64,000 bases of DNA from Cellvibrio sp. pealriver (GTDB lineage: Bacteria; Pseudomonadota; Gammaproteobacteria; Pseudomonadales; Cellvibrionaceae): positions 3,794,395 through 3,858,394 of the forward strand of contig NZ_KQ236688.1 in NCBI RefSeq assembly GCF_001183545.1. The letters run 5' to 3'. The notes under the pieces are model-generated. The model worked only from the letters and a program-made list of their open reading frames with translations. It was not told where the DNA came from and ran no database searches. This document shows, piece after piece, positions 34,923 through 43,755 of this stretch. The position numbers and the translations under genes are program-made. Position 1 is the stretch's first letter. Every line of letters begins with the position of its first letter.

Positions 34923-35557
34923 GATTTGCTCCTCTCGTGCGGAGCCGGATGTTGTTGCATGGACTGCTTGTCGCCATTGTGTTTTTGGCTACTGTGTTGC
35001 TGTTTGTTGTGCTGCAAAGCAGCCATAAACTGCGTGCAGCGTTTGATGCCTGTTGCTATGTGTTTTTCTACCGTGTTTTCACTGATATCGAGTTGCAGTG
35101 CGATTTCTTTTTGCGAATAGCCATAGACTTTTTTCAATACAAACGCTTTGCGGCACTGCAGTGGCAGCTGCCTGACAGCCTCACAAAAAAAACCAAACTC
35201 CTGGTTAGCGGCAACGCGGTCAAAGGTTTCATCGGCACGTGTGATATAACCTGCCGCTTCCAATGTTTGCTCCGGATCATCGTCCATACTCACGCTTAGC
35301 CGTGTTTCGGCGCGCTTTAAATGATCCAGCGCCAAATTGTGCGCAGTGCGCAGCATAAATGAGCGTGGAAACTGGATCTGGTCCGGTTTCTCTACCTGAC
35401 AGACCCGCACATAGGTCTCCTGCACTATGTCTTCTACTTCTTTCGGCGGTACCAGCCGCGACACAGCGCGCGCAAGTGAGCCGCGCAGGGCGATAAATAG
35501 AGTGGCGATGCTGTCGTTGCGCATGGGTTGATTCGTTATTTTTGGATTATTCGACAT
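34919..35557 (-). CDS. fecI: ECF sigma factor, FecI family
   Basis: This 212-residue protein has region 2 (VEDIVQETYVRVCQ, FPRSFMLRTAHNLALDHLKR) and region 4 (LPLQCRKAFVLKKVYGYSQKEIALQLDISENTVEKHIATG), with a hydrophilic His/Gln-rich tail of about 35 residues. FecI-type factors direct transcription of the linked TonB receptor gene once the receptor binds its substrate. The order fecI-fecR-receptor, with a four-base overlap between the first two, supports this. The start is not fixed: Met12 (MRNDSIATLF) would give 201 residues. Confidence 0.94.
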   Translation of the reverse strand: MSNNPKITNQPMRNDSIATLFIALRGSLARAVSRLVPPKEVEDIVQETYVRVCQVEKPDQIQFPRSFMLRTAHNLALDHLKRAETRLSVSMDDDPEQTLEAAGYITRADETFDRVAANQEFGFFCEAVRQLPLQCRKAFVLKKVYGYSQKEIALQLDISENTVEKHIATGIKRCTQFMAALQHNKQQHSSQKHNGDKQSMQQHPAPHERSKS

Positions 35558-35777
35558 GGACTCTTGCCATTACTGTAATTTCCTTACAAGCCATGACGAT
35601 GCTGGATGAATATTCCGCCATTCCCCGGTACAAATAAAGTAAAAAAATCCGCTTTTCGATTAGCCCAAGTGCGATACATGGCCTCCTTTCCGGTGGGTTG
35701 GAAAACACATGGTAGGTAAATGTTATAAGCGGATTAATGTCTATATCTGAATGTGCAAATAGACTTCATCATAAGCA

Positions 35778-36353
35778 CTAGCGATTAAATAAACGCTGCC
35801 AGAGCGATTTGCGCTGTGTGGGTTGGGTGGGTTCCGGTGCGCTGTGTTGTTCACTGTATCGTTCCTGTGCAACTGTCTGAGAGGCTTGTCCCGTAGAAGG
35901 TGCTGATGTGCCCGGTTCTGCAGCCGCTTTGGATTGTTGAAAAAAGATGAGCAGCCGTCCGACCATCTCGCGATCATAATCAAATGGGGAAAACTCGGTT
36001 AACCCGTGTTGTGCGAGAAAATCGCGCAGATTTTTTTCGGTCGGCAAATATTTCATGCTCCACTCTTCAAACAAGCGGCGCTTGGCAAACCCTTTTAATA
36101 AGACTGTGGCGTTTTTGTGGCGCGGGTCGGTACAAATGCGCTGGTAAGTCTCGATCACAGCATCGCGCGAACCTTCAAGGCATTGAAAAAAATACCCGTT
36201 ACCATAATAAAGAACACCGCCTACCTGCGCTCGCGCATTGTTGCGGCGCGATTGCGCCAAAATGCGGCCCACTTCGGGCTCTATGCCTTGCTCGGCATGA
36301 CTGCTATTGAATGTTGCTTCGCTGGCGTACACCAGCCTGACCAAATCACTCAC
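35778..36353 (-). CDS. BLUF-domain blue-light sensor
   Basis: This 191-residue protein has an N-terminal BLUF domain. Tyr9 (LVYAS), Asn39 (NNARAQ), Gln57 (FFQCLEG), Trp98 and Met100 (EEWSMKY) correspond to the flavin-pocket residues of AppA-type photoreceptors, so FAD photochemistry is expected. The loop between the Tyr and Asn is about six residues longer than in AppA. The C-terminal 60 residues are Pro/Ser/Thr/Gln-rich and probably disordered, ending in the basic amphipathic SLWQRLFNR. There is no fused effector, so it must act on a partner protein. It is monocistronic. Confidence 0.93.
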   Translation of the reverse strand: MSDLVRLVYASEATFNSSHAEQGIEPEVGRILAQSRRNNARAQVGGVLYYGNGYFFQCLEGSRDAVIETYQRICTDPRHKNATVLLKGFAKRRLFEEWSMKYLPTEKNLRDFLAQHGLTEFSPFDYDREMVGRLLIFFQQSKAAAEPGTSAPSTGQASQTVAQERYSEQHSAPEPTQPTQRKSLWQRLFNR

Positions 36354-36407
36354 GTTTTCTTCTCCTGATGCGAACAGATGCCCCTACGACATGAGTCACA
36401 TCACGGC

Positions 36408-36440
36408 GGCACCACCTATGCCTTAGCAACCGGTGGTGCC
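36408..36440. repeat. Inverted repeat GGCACCACC / GGTGGTGCC
   Basis: Perfect 9-bp arms have a 15-base loop, just after the methyltransferase stop and before the BLUF start. There is no T-run, so a rho-independent terminator is doubtful. Confidence 0.4.
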
Positions 36441-36467
36441 ATACCTTGAGCGTGGTGTCGTGAAAGC

Positions 36468-37352
36468 TTATTTCTTGCGGAACAACAGGGTTATACGATT
36501 GGATTCGCCAATTAGACGATTCCTGGCTTTTTGCTCTTCGCTGCCACTCAGGCTTGGTGGCAAGCGCCAGACATTATCATCGGCCTGCGGATCGTCTTTG
36601 GGGTTTTTATTGATATCGCTCTCGGCCACAAATTCAAAGCCTGCCTGCGTCATTACCTGAATCACCGCCGAACGTTTCAGATAGCCGCGCTCGCCGGTTG
36701 CCCATGCATCGGGTTTATCTTCTGTCATGGCGTGCTGGACGATACCCACTACACCGCCGGGTTTAAGTACGCGATGGGTTTCTGCCATCGCTTGTTGCAG
36801 GTATTGGCCTTTGGCATCAAAGCGCGCGAGGTTGTGCAGGGCGCGGATGAACAACACGGCATCCACTTTCCCGGTCAATTCTGCGGGCATGGTGGCAAAG
36901 GTATAGGCCTCGGCCGCTGCACCATCGGCACCGCCCCAGGTTTTGGCATCAACCGCCCATTGTGCTGGCCAGGCTTTACGCTCTGCCAAAAATTTCGGGT
37001 CTTTACCCCATGCACCAAATTCCGGCCACATCGCGTAGTTGTAATCCACCCCGATCAACTTGCCTTCTTTACCCAAATACGGGAACAGGATTTTGGAATA
37101 CCAGCCTTCACCGGGGAGCGCTTCAATCACGGTATCGCCCGGCTTGATGCCAAAAAACGACAGTGTTTCCACCGGGTGACGCGCGGCATAACGGGCCTGA
37201 TGTTCGGCAGGCAGGCCTTGGGTGACTTCAACCAGGCGCGCTTTATCCTGCTCGCTCAACGCGGGTTGGCCAAGTTCAGCGGTGGCGGTATTGAGTGGCG
37301 ATGTACAAGCCTGCAGCAAGAAAGCCGCGGCCAAAAATGCGATTTTTTTCAT
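36468..37352 (-). CDS. Predicted periplasmic lipoprotein with SAM-methyltransferase fold
   Basis: This 294-residue protein has a lipoprotein signal (LLQAC, lipidated Cys16) followed by a class I methyltransferase-like domain: DTVIEALPGEGWYSKILFPYLG (motif I region), LIGVDYNYAM, AVLFIRALHNLARF (in part) and RVLKPGGVVGIVQH. The family (COG4798-like) is widespread in proteobacteria, and its exported location is puzzling because SAM is cytoplasmic. Function is unknown. It is monocistronic on the minus strand. Confidence 0.82.
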   Translation of the reverse strand: MKKIAFLAAAFLLQACTSPLNTATAELGQPALSEQDKARLVEVTQGLPAEHQARYAARHPVETLSFFGIKPGDTVIEALPGEGWYSKILFPYLGKEGKLIGVDYNYAMWPEFGAWGKDPKFLAERKAWPAQWAVDAKTWGGADGAAAEAYTFATMPAELTGKVDAVLFIRALHNLARFDAKGQYLQQAMAETHRVLKPGGVVGIVQHAMTEDKPDAWATGERGYLKRSAVIQVMTQAGFEFVAESDINKNPKDDPQADDNVWRLPPSLSGSEEQKARNRLIGESNRITLLFRKK

Positions 37353-37463
37353 TTCATGATTCCTTTGTGGGTAAACGAAACCGCCTGAGTGTGCCAGCCA
37401 ACGATGTGAGCCAATAGTGCTGAAGGATCATTTTTTGTTAAGGGCTGATATTGCAGCCAATAA

Positions 37464-37485
37464 AAAACCCGCCGAAGCGGGTTTT
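37464..37485. terminator. Terminator hairpin AAAACCCGC-CGAA-GCGGGTTTT
   Basis: A 9-bp stem with a CGAA tetraloop and A/T runs on both sides works in either direction. It follows the duplicated secreted-protein gene. An identical hairpin is at 38851-38872. Confidence 0.85.
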
Positions 37486-37505
37486 CAATTGCATCCAAGG
37501 CAGGC

Positions 37506-38681
37506 TTAAAAGCCATACAACCTGAAGCTGGCGACAGGTGCTGTTGAGTCAAATGGAGCACAAGAAGACTCGATCGCAGTCAGGCTATAGCCACCGAAAA
37601 GTTTGCTACTGGTGGTGACATAACCCAGGGTTGCGCCGTTGCGGACAATAATCGGTGGCAAGGTTGCCGCTGGATTATTGATGCTGTAATTGCCGGTAGC
37701 GGAGCCATACACAGAGCTTTTATTTTTCATGCTTTGTGCCGATGTTGTATTGCCGTAATTGCCGGTGGATCTGGTAATGGAATTGGTCGCTGATGAGGTG
37801 CCAAAAAAGCCGAGGAAAACCGGCACTGCTTCCTGTGAGTACACGGATGCACCGTCTAATTGGTCACAGGTCAGTTGGGTTTTTTGCGGTGTGCCATGCT
37901 CCGCGGCAACGTCGGAGGTGTTGGATACATAACCGCCAGGCAGCTCCATAAAACTCATCGCAGTAGATTCTTCGGTCGATATGACAGACAGCCGCCATTT
38001 GCCGGTGCCCTTACCCAATGAACCTGTCAGGCCTTTCGCCACGTTGCCATTTTCCAGATCCTGAGAGCTGAAAGTGGCGGCTTCGTCAGCGCCCAGCGTG
38101 ACACTGACTGAACCGTTGGGGGCATCATTACCATTGTCATCAATGCCGCTGATTAAAAAATCATTGCTGTAATTGGTGTTGTTGATAATCCGCAAACGGC
38201 TTTGTTGGTTGGCGTTTGAGCCCGGGTTAAACATAGGAATCGAGTGGTATATACCGCCCAAGTACGCCTGTGAGCTGGCGTGCATAGGGCTCAGGAATCC
38301 ACTTGGGCTGCGGATATAGCCCATGACCATAATGATGTTTGATGATGAAACGGTCAGTCGCCAGCTGCCAACCCCTGGGCCAATCCCAAAGGAAACGCCT
38401 TTGCTTGAGTTTCCATTTTCAATATCGCTAATAGTCAGTTGTTTGCTTTCGCCCGCGTTCATGCGGACATAGGTGAAATCAGAGCGGCCAGAATCATCAA
38501 TTGCATCGATATACACGATCCCGCTGGTTGAGCTGTCATTCACGATACGGATAAAACCCTGTTGGTCGGCATTGGTGCTGACGGGTACATAGTTAAGCCG
38601 ATAGTCTTGGGCAAAGGTTTGGAAGGCATTGAAAGTAAAAAGGGTTCCAAGGCACAGGGACAACAATAAACGCATACGCAT
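37506..38681 (-). CDS. Secreted protein with two tandem beta-rich repeats, unknown function
   Basis: This 391-residue protein has a Sec signal peptide (cleavage after TFA-Q, about 25). Two repeats of roughly 115 residues follow. Each starts FIRIVND / RLRIINN, contains DAIDDSGR / SGIDDNGN, then an ISDIENGN / SQDLENGN block and a GVGSWRLTV / GTGKWRLSV block, ending in a Pro-Gly motif. The last 120 residues are Ser/Thr/Asn-rich with two Cys that could form a disulfide. No catalytic motif is seen. It is isolated between two identical terminators. Surface adhesion or carbohydrate binding would be guesses. Confidence 0.8.
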   Translation of the reverse strand: MRMRLLLSLCLGTLFTFNAFQTFAQDYRLNYVPVSTNADQQGFIRIVNDSSTSGIVYIDAIDDSGRSDFTYVRMNAGESKQLTISDIENGNSSKGVSFGIGPGVGSWRLTVSSSNIIMVMGYIRSPSGFLSPMHASSQAYLGGIYHSIPMFNPGSNANQQSRLRIINNTNYSNDFLISGIDDNGNDAPNGSVSVTLGADEAATFSSQDLENGNVAKGLTGSLGKGTGKWRLSVISTEESTAMSFMELPGGYVSNTSDVAAEHGTPQKTQLTCDQLDGASVYSQEAVPVFLGFFGTSSATNSITRSTGNYGNTTSAQSMKNKSSVYGSATGNYSINNPAATLPPIIVRNGATLGYVTTSSKLFGGYSLTAIESSCAPFDSTAPVASFRLYGF

Positions 38682-38850
38682 AAATGCTCCTTGATTATGC
38701 GAAAGAGGGGGGAGGGAGTTAAAACGGTGCGCATATTAACGTGAGTTGAAATTTGCGCCAAATAAATAATCGGGAAAATTGTTGTCCGAAATGAGCACTA
38801 AAAATATAAGTAGTTATAACAACAGGTTGCGATTCTGCCGGTAACACAAA

Positions 38851-38872
38851 AAAACCCGCCGAAGCGGGTTTT
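38851..38872. terminator. Terminator hairpin downstream of the GH30 gene
   Basis: This is the same AAAACCCGC-CGAA-GCGGGTTTT hairpin as at 37464-37485. It lies 54 bases past the GH30 stop. Confidence 0.87.
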
Positions 38873-38926
38873 TTGTTTTGAGTATTTTGGTTTTGACCGA
38901 ATACTTTTTGAATCAGTAAGCCTGAA

Positions 38927-40357
38927 TCAATACACCAAGGTTTGCATCGCGTGCGCAGGAATATTCACGGTGGTTTCCTGGGTGCCGATGTACAAGCGGT
39001 AGGTTACAGCGGCATCGCTGTTGTTCATCACGATGGTGGCGAGTTTGTTGTCCGCGTTCATCCAGGATGTGGTTTGCAATACGCTGCGGCTGGGTACTGC
39101 GCTTACGCGTTTGGCATCGGGGCGGATAAATTTGGAGAAGTGACCGATGTAGTAGTAGCTCGGGGTATAAATCAGTTCGCCATTGTTTTCATGGATAGGT
39201 GCGAAACAGAAATTACCGACGTGGTTTGGGCCACCTTTGTTGTCGAGCAAAATATTCCAGTCAGTCCAGGCTACTGCGCCTGAGTTGAAATCGTTAATGA
39301 TGGAATCGCCATAGCGCTCTGCGTTTGGCCAATAGTGGTAGCGCTCTGCATTGAATTTTTCCACAGTCGCTTCAGTCACCAACAAATTCAGCTCGGGATA
39401 GGCGCGGTTTACTTCAGCTACATTGCCGTACATTGGTTTGCCGCCCGCCCAGGTTTCATACCAGTGGAAGCCAACGCCCCACACATATTTTGCTGCTTCC
39501 GGGTCGGCCATGATGGTGTTGACGCGATGCACAATCAAATCGCGGTTGTGATCCCAGACGATAATTTTTTTATCGCCCAAGCCTTCTTTTTTCATCACCG
39601 GGCCGAGATGGTTTTTGAGGAAATCGCGCTCTTCTTCAGCGGTGTAAATCATTGATTCCCAGGTTTGTTTTGCCATGGGTTCGTTTTGTACGGTAATGCC
39701 CCAGATTGGAATGCCTTCTTTTTCGTAGGCTTTAATAAATTTGGTGTAGTACATCGCCCAGGCGTTGTTGTATTCAGGCAACAATTTTCCGCCTTGCAAC
39801 ATATTGTTGGTGTCTTTCATAAACGCGGGCGCACTCCAGGGGCTCGCATAGGTAGTGATTTTTCCACCTGCTGCTTTGATGGCCGCTTTAAGCATGGGAA
39901 TGCGATATTTCTGGTCGTGTTTGATGTTGAAGGTTTTTAATTCTTTATCGCCTTCTTCAATGTAAGTGTGGCTGCCGCTGGCAAAATCCGAACTGTGGAT
40001 AGTGGTGCGCAACAGGCTGTAGCCGATACCGTCTTTTTTGTCGTAGTAGGCTTTTAAAAATTCCGCTTGTTTCTTTTTATTTAATTTAGCGAAGGTTTCC
40101 GCGCTCGCATCGGTAATTGCGCCGCCAAAACCCAAAAAGGTTTGGAACGTTTTATCGGGATTTACGTAAACCGCAATTTCACCTTCAGTGTTTTGTGTTG
40201 CCGGTTTAAGGCTGAGCGTATCGGTGAGGCTCAATTTGTGCTCAGTATCTTTTGCCGTGGTGTAAACGCTCAGGGTTTTATCCCCGGCGGCAAATGCACC
40301 CAATGCAGGGCTCGCAAGTGCCAGTGCGATCACCAGTTTTTTTACATGTTTATTCAT
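38927..40357 (-). CDS. Secreted GH30 glycosidase
   Basis: This 476-residue protein has a Sec signal peptide (ALGAFA-AGD, about 24). The mature enzyme is GH30: GFGGAITDASAETF at the start of the barrel, LLRTTIHSSDF, WSAPAFMKDT, catalytic acid/base Glu in TVQNEP, nucleophile Glu in LLVTEATVE, and the beta-domain at the C-terminus. Related bacterial enzymes hydrolyse beta-1,6-glucan or glucosyl linkages (subfamilies GH30_1/GH30_3); I cannot separate these by eye. It is downstream of the GH5 lipoprotein gene by 218 bases, in the same direction. Confidence 0.92.
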   Translation of the reverse strand: MNKHVKKLVIALALASPALGAFAAGDKTLSVYTTAKDTEHKLSLTDTLSLKPATQNTEGEIAVYVNPDKTFQTFLGFGGAITDASAETFAKLNKKKQAEFLKAYYDKKDGIGYSLLRTTIHSSDFASGSHTYIEEGDKELKTFNIKHDQKYRIPMLKAAIKAAGGKITTYASPWSAPAFMKDTNNMLQGGKLLPEYNNAWAMYYTKFIKAYEKEGIPIWGITVQNEPMAKQTWESMIYTAEEERDFLKNHLGPVMKKEGLGDKKIIVWDHNRDLIVHRVNTIMADPEAAKYVWGVGFHWYETWAGGKPMYGNVAEVNRAYPELNLLVTEATVEKFNAERYHYWPNAERYGDSIINDFNSGAVAWTDWNILLDNKGGPNHVGNFCFAPIHENNGELIYTPSYYYIGHFSKFIRPDAKRVSAVPSRSVLQTTSWMNADNKLATIVMNNSDAAVTYRLYIGTQETTVNIPAHAMQTLVY

Positions 40358-40575
40358 AGCGTGCGTTCTCTTGTGGTGGTGAAAATTAACATCAACATCG
40401 GTGGCCCTTTCACTGCAGCGATTGACTTGGCATCAATCGGTATAGCATCGATCGGCATAACAGCCATTGGCACTGGATTTTCAGTCGTAGCGCGCGCGGA
40501 AGGCAGCGCAGCAAAGTCATGCTTCGGCTTTGCTTTTGCTTTATTTGCGATCCGCGCGCGACTCATTACGGGTTA

Positions 40576-43200
40576 CTATTGTTTTTTGATTTCAAACCAA
40601 TTCAGGTTCCATTCCTTGCCAATTGAGCGGAAGCGCAGGGTGTGGTTGCCCGCTGTCATTGCAAAGGATTTACCGGTTTTGGTGATGTAGGTTTGCCAGC
40701 CGCCAGTGGCTTCCAAATCCATGGTGTCTACCACCACATCATCAATCAGCACTTCAAAGCCGGTGCTGCCGGTTTGGCTCGCAAGGCGATAATCAATGGT
40801 GTAGTTGCCATCGCTTTCTGCTTTGATTTTGAACTCAATGTAATCGCCCGCTTCAAAGTGACCTACGTTAGTACCGCCACCGATATCGCCCGATGCCTCA
40901 GTCTGTATGCCGTTCATCGCAGTGAATTTCTCCGCTTCGATTTTGGCTGGTACAGGTACGTACAGCAGTGGGGTATTCGCTTGTGCACTGGTATAGCCTT
41001 CGGCGATGCTGTTTTTCGCTGCAATGGAGTAGTAATAGGTCTCGTCCGGGTTCAAACCGGAATCATTGAAGCTGGTAGCCGTCAGGCCTTCAGCGACCAA
41101 TGTGCCTTTGGCGCCCGCCGATGTTGCGCGGTAGACGTTGTAGGTAATGCCGTTACCGGCTACCGGGTTCCAGGTCAGTGCTGCATTAGTGCCGGTAAGG
41201 GTTAGGCTAAGGTTGGTTGGGCGCTCGGGGTAATCGAACACATCGTTGTGTTCATCGGTCACCAGCCACTTGGCCAGACCGGCGTTCACGTCATAACCCA
41301 CTTCACCATAGCTCTTGAACAGGGCTTCAATCGCTTCCACGGGCGCGGTGGTGAAATCCACTTTACCGGCGTTATCGACCACGTCTTTACCTGCTACAGG
41401 TGCATCTTCAATCAAGTAGATTTCAGCCCAGGTGTTCACACTGGTGTTGCCTTTGAAGGTGCCGCTGAAGGTATAGCTTTGGCCAGCTTGCAAGGTGATT
41501 TGCTGATACACCGCGCCGTTGATTTCACCGCTCACACCGTCCGGACGGGTGATGTGCAGGAAGGAGCCCTCACTGCCGGTGGGTGCTTTGGTTGCATCGG
41601 CTGCGCTGTAGTTGTAGTTGAGCGATCCGCTGATGCTCAACTCGGTCCAGCCGCTGCCACTGCCAAAGCCGCCATTCACCAATACTTCTTCATTGGTGGC
41701 GGTGTTTTTCAGGCTGATGCTGTCGTAGGTCACGTCTGGATTAGCACCGCCGTTCGCGCCGGTTTTCACCACCAGATAATAGGTCTTGCTGCCGGTGCCA
41801 TTGACCTTGATGGTCGGTGCTTTTTTGGCGCATGCCTCGGCAAAGGTGGAGTTCCAGTTGTTGCAATCCCAAGTGCTGGCTTTGGTGATCAAGCCAACAC
41901 CGGTGTCCAGGCTGGTATTGATCTCATTGGTTACCATCCCCCAGGTGCCTCTACCCTGACCACCCGCCACCGAGACAAGCTTGTAAGCCCAACTGGTTGA
42001 TGCCCAGCCATAGGATGCATAAATGTCATATGTGATGCCCCCCATTTTGCCGCCCAGGTCATTTTCACCGGCACCTGCGCCTTGCCAGGGTTGGAATTCA
42101 CCCATCAGCATCGGGGTTTTCAGTGCATCCAGTTTGGTTCCCCAGAAGCACACGCCGCCTTTGCCGTCGTTGCCGCATTTGAGCCAATCGCGGTGGATAT
42201 CAAAATGGCTGTCGTTCGGGCGATCGCCAAACAGGCCGGGGTAGGGGTGAAGTTCAAAGGCGACATTGGTCATGCCTTTTTCAGCCGGGTTGCCGTAGCC
42301 TTCAATGCTGCCGTAGTGGCTTGGGAGCATTACTATGTGTTTGTCGTCGATGGCGCGGATGACTTGATACAGTTCGGTAACGCGCGTCACCATATCGGCT
42401 TCGGTTGAGCCCCAAGGCTCGTTGAGTGGGTCAAAAGCAGCGACTGCTGGCTCGTCTTTATAGCGGGTGGCAATTTGCTCCCACAGCCATTTGGTGCGCT
42501 CTTGATATTCCGGGGTGCTCCAGTATTTATTTTGGCCGGAACAGCCGGTGTGGTCGTTAGGCGTTTGGCCGCCCAGCGCGCCGTGCAGGTCGAGGATCAC
42601 ATAAATGCCGCGCTTCTTCGCTTCGGCAATGGTCCAGTCGATGTAGTGCCATGCATCCGGACGCAGGGTTTTGGGGTTTTTCTCGTCTTCAATCACGCTC
42701 CACAAGATCGGCAGGCGGATCACGTTAAAGCCGAACGCTTGCAACTGATCAAAATCGCGTTCCTTGATCCAGTTGTCGCGGAATAATTTGATCAGGCGCT
42801 CTTTTTCCTCGTAGCCGAAGCGCTCGGTGAGTTTGGCTTCAAGGGTGCATTGGTCGTGTACGCCATTGCCGCCCTGGCCCATCATCCAGAATTCCTGCAC
42901 CAGCCAGTTGCCCAGGTTAGTCCCCTTGAGGCAAACCTGATTACCACTGGCTTTGACCCACTTGGTGCCATCGGTTTTCAGCATGGTCATGCCTTCACCA
43001 TCAGACTCTGTACAGGCTGCAACGGGTGCAACTGATGAAGACGAAGAAGATGACGATGCAACGGATGATGTAGAGCTTGATAAATTGGTTGAAGCGCGAA
43101 CGCCGTGATCGCTGCCACCACCGCAGGAGATAAGCCCGACAATACAGGCACCAAGCAGCGAGGTTTTGAATAGGGGTTGTAGAATATTGTGATTAGTCAT
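40576..43200 (-). CDS. GH5 glycosidase lipoprotein with FN3 and CBM6
   Basis: ATG 43200 gives 874 residues; the frame extends to 43254 without a better start. It has a lipoprotein signal (GLISC, Cys26), then a serine-rich linker, and a GH5 domain (GTNLGNWLVQEFWMMG; acid/base Glu in DPLNEPWG; nucleophile Glu in LMGEFQPW). A CBM4/9-like module follows, then an FN3 domain (about 690-770) and a C-terminal CBM6 ending NLNWFEI. The GH5 core resembles fungal exo-beta-1,3-glucanases. With GH30 downstream, attack on beta-1,3/1,6-glucan is a reasonable inference. It is paralogous to the GH5 at 51752-53869. Confidence 0.92.
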   Translation of the reverse strand: MTNHNILQPLFKTSLLGACIVGLISCGGGSDHGVRASTNLSSSTSSVASSSSSSSSVAPVAACTESDGEGMTMLKTDGTKWVKASGNQVCLKGTNLGNWLVQEFWMMGQGGNGVHDQCTLEAKLTERFGYEEKERLIKLFRDNWIKERDFDQLQAFGFNVIRLPILWSVIEDEKNPKTLRPDAWHYIDWTIAEAKKRGIYVILDLHGALGGQTPNDHTGCSGQNKYWSTPEYQERTKWLWEQIATRYKDEPAVAAFDPLNEPWGSTEADMVTRVTELYQVIRAIDDKHIVMLPSHYGSIEGYGNPAEKGMTNVAFELHPYPGLFGDRPNDSHFDIHRDWLKCGNDGKGGVCFWGTKLDALKTPMLMGEFQPWQGAGAGENDLGGKMGGITYDIYASYGWASTSWAYKLVSVAGGQGRGTWGMVTNEINTSLDTGVGLITKASTWDCNNWNSTFAEACAKKAPTIKVNGTGSKTYYLVVKTGANGGANPDVTYDSISLKNTATNEEVLVNGGFGSGSGWTELSISGSLNYNYSAADATKAPTGSEGSFLHITRPDGVSGEINGAVYQQITLQAGQSYTFSGTFKGNTSVNTWAEIYLIEDAPVAGKDVVDNAGKVDFTTAPVEAIEALFKSYGEVGYDVNAGLAKWLVTDEHNDVFDYPERPTNLSLTLTGTNAALTWNPVAGNGITYNVYRATSAGAKGTLVAEGLTATSFNDSGLNPDETYYYSIAAKNSIAEGYTSAQANTPLLYVPVPAKIEAEKFTAMNGIQTEASGDIGGGTNVGHFEAGDYIEFKIKAESDGNYTIDYRLASQTGSTGFEVLIDDVVVDTMDLEATGGWQTYITKTGKSFAMTAGNHTLRFRSIGKEWNLNWFEIKKQ

Positions 43201-43434
43201 ATCGGGTTCTCTTATCGTTTTTAAGCTTATTGTTAGCGCTGCTCCAGAAAACAAAACCTCTGGACAGCTATTGCCGTATGCATCCTGACCTAATCAACAA
43301 GGGCTCGCGCCCGACTAAATTTACTCGAACCGGCCCAGCTTGGGTTCTAGCTAAACTGGGAGCTGATTTGCTCGAACCTACGCGGGAAAAACCGTCGTCC
43401 GCGCAAGAATTGGATCACGTCACTGCCGTGAGTG

Positions 43435-43457
43435 GGTTCGGATAATTTATCCGAACC
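43435..43457. promoter_or_regulatory. 23-bp palindrome with GGTTCGGATAA arms
   Basis: Perfect 11-bp arms (GGTTCGGATAA and its complement) sit around one central T. It is about 235 bp upstream of the GH5 ATG. It is followed by TGTTTTT on the plus strand, but no plus-strand gene ends here, so an operator is favoured over a terminator. Confidence 0.5.
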
Positions 43458-43498
43458 TGTTTTTGACGAAGGTGGGATTCATTTCGTCGAATAAAAAA

Positions 43499-43518
43499 GC
43501 CCCGTGCGGGCACGGGGC
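43499..43518 (-). terminator. Terminator downstream of the TonB receptor
   Basis: Stem GCCCCGTG / CACGGGGC with a CGGG loop is followed on the minus strand by a run of six T. It lies 240 bases beyond the receptor stop. Confidence 0.82.
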
Positions 43519-43676
43519 GCAAGAGGTTTCAGGAAAAATCACCACCACAGGTTTGCCCGGATTGGGATAAGGCAAACCGCGATAGCAACTGACTGATTTC
43601 CTGGAACCCAGGGAGAGCCATCCGAGGAAGGCTTTGGTACTTGAAAGTAAAAGTTACCTGACTAAAAACTTATGGA

Positions 43677-43731
43677 TACCCGCTGCGCGGGTATGACGGA
43701 GTTTGTCTATCGATACCCGCTTGTGCGGGTA
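43677..43731. repeat. Pair of REP-like hairpins (TACCCGC / GCGGGTA)
   Basis: Two copies, 43677-43693 and 43714-43731, share 7-bp arms in GATACCCGC...GCGGGTATGAC context but differ in the loop. They are directly repeated 37 bp apart just after the receptor gene, where dispersed palindromic elements commonly lie. Confidence 0.7.
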
Positions 43732-43755
43732 TGACAGGGTTAGACGTTGCCTCCG

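Larger units (their letters stand above)
43201..43755. other. 555-base intergenic region with palindromes and REP-like hairpins
   Basis: No gene is supported. It holds the GH5 promoter side with four CGAAC/GTTCG words (43326, 43373, 43436, 43452), including a 23-bp palindrome, then a terminator at 43499-43518 and two TACCCGC hairpins at 43677-43731. Confidence 0.6.

Noticed and set aside
40354..40566. 70-codon minus-strand frame between the GH5 and GH30 genes, overlapping the GH30 start by ATGA
   Set aside because: No ribosome binding site, low-complexity Ala/Pro/Ile composition from degenerate repeats, and no recognisable domain. The overlap is suggestive but not enough.
43230..43445. Plus-strand frame of 71 codons in the GH5 upstream region
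   Set aside because: Runs through palindromes and regulatory words, no ribosome binding site, no homology.
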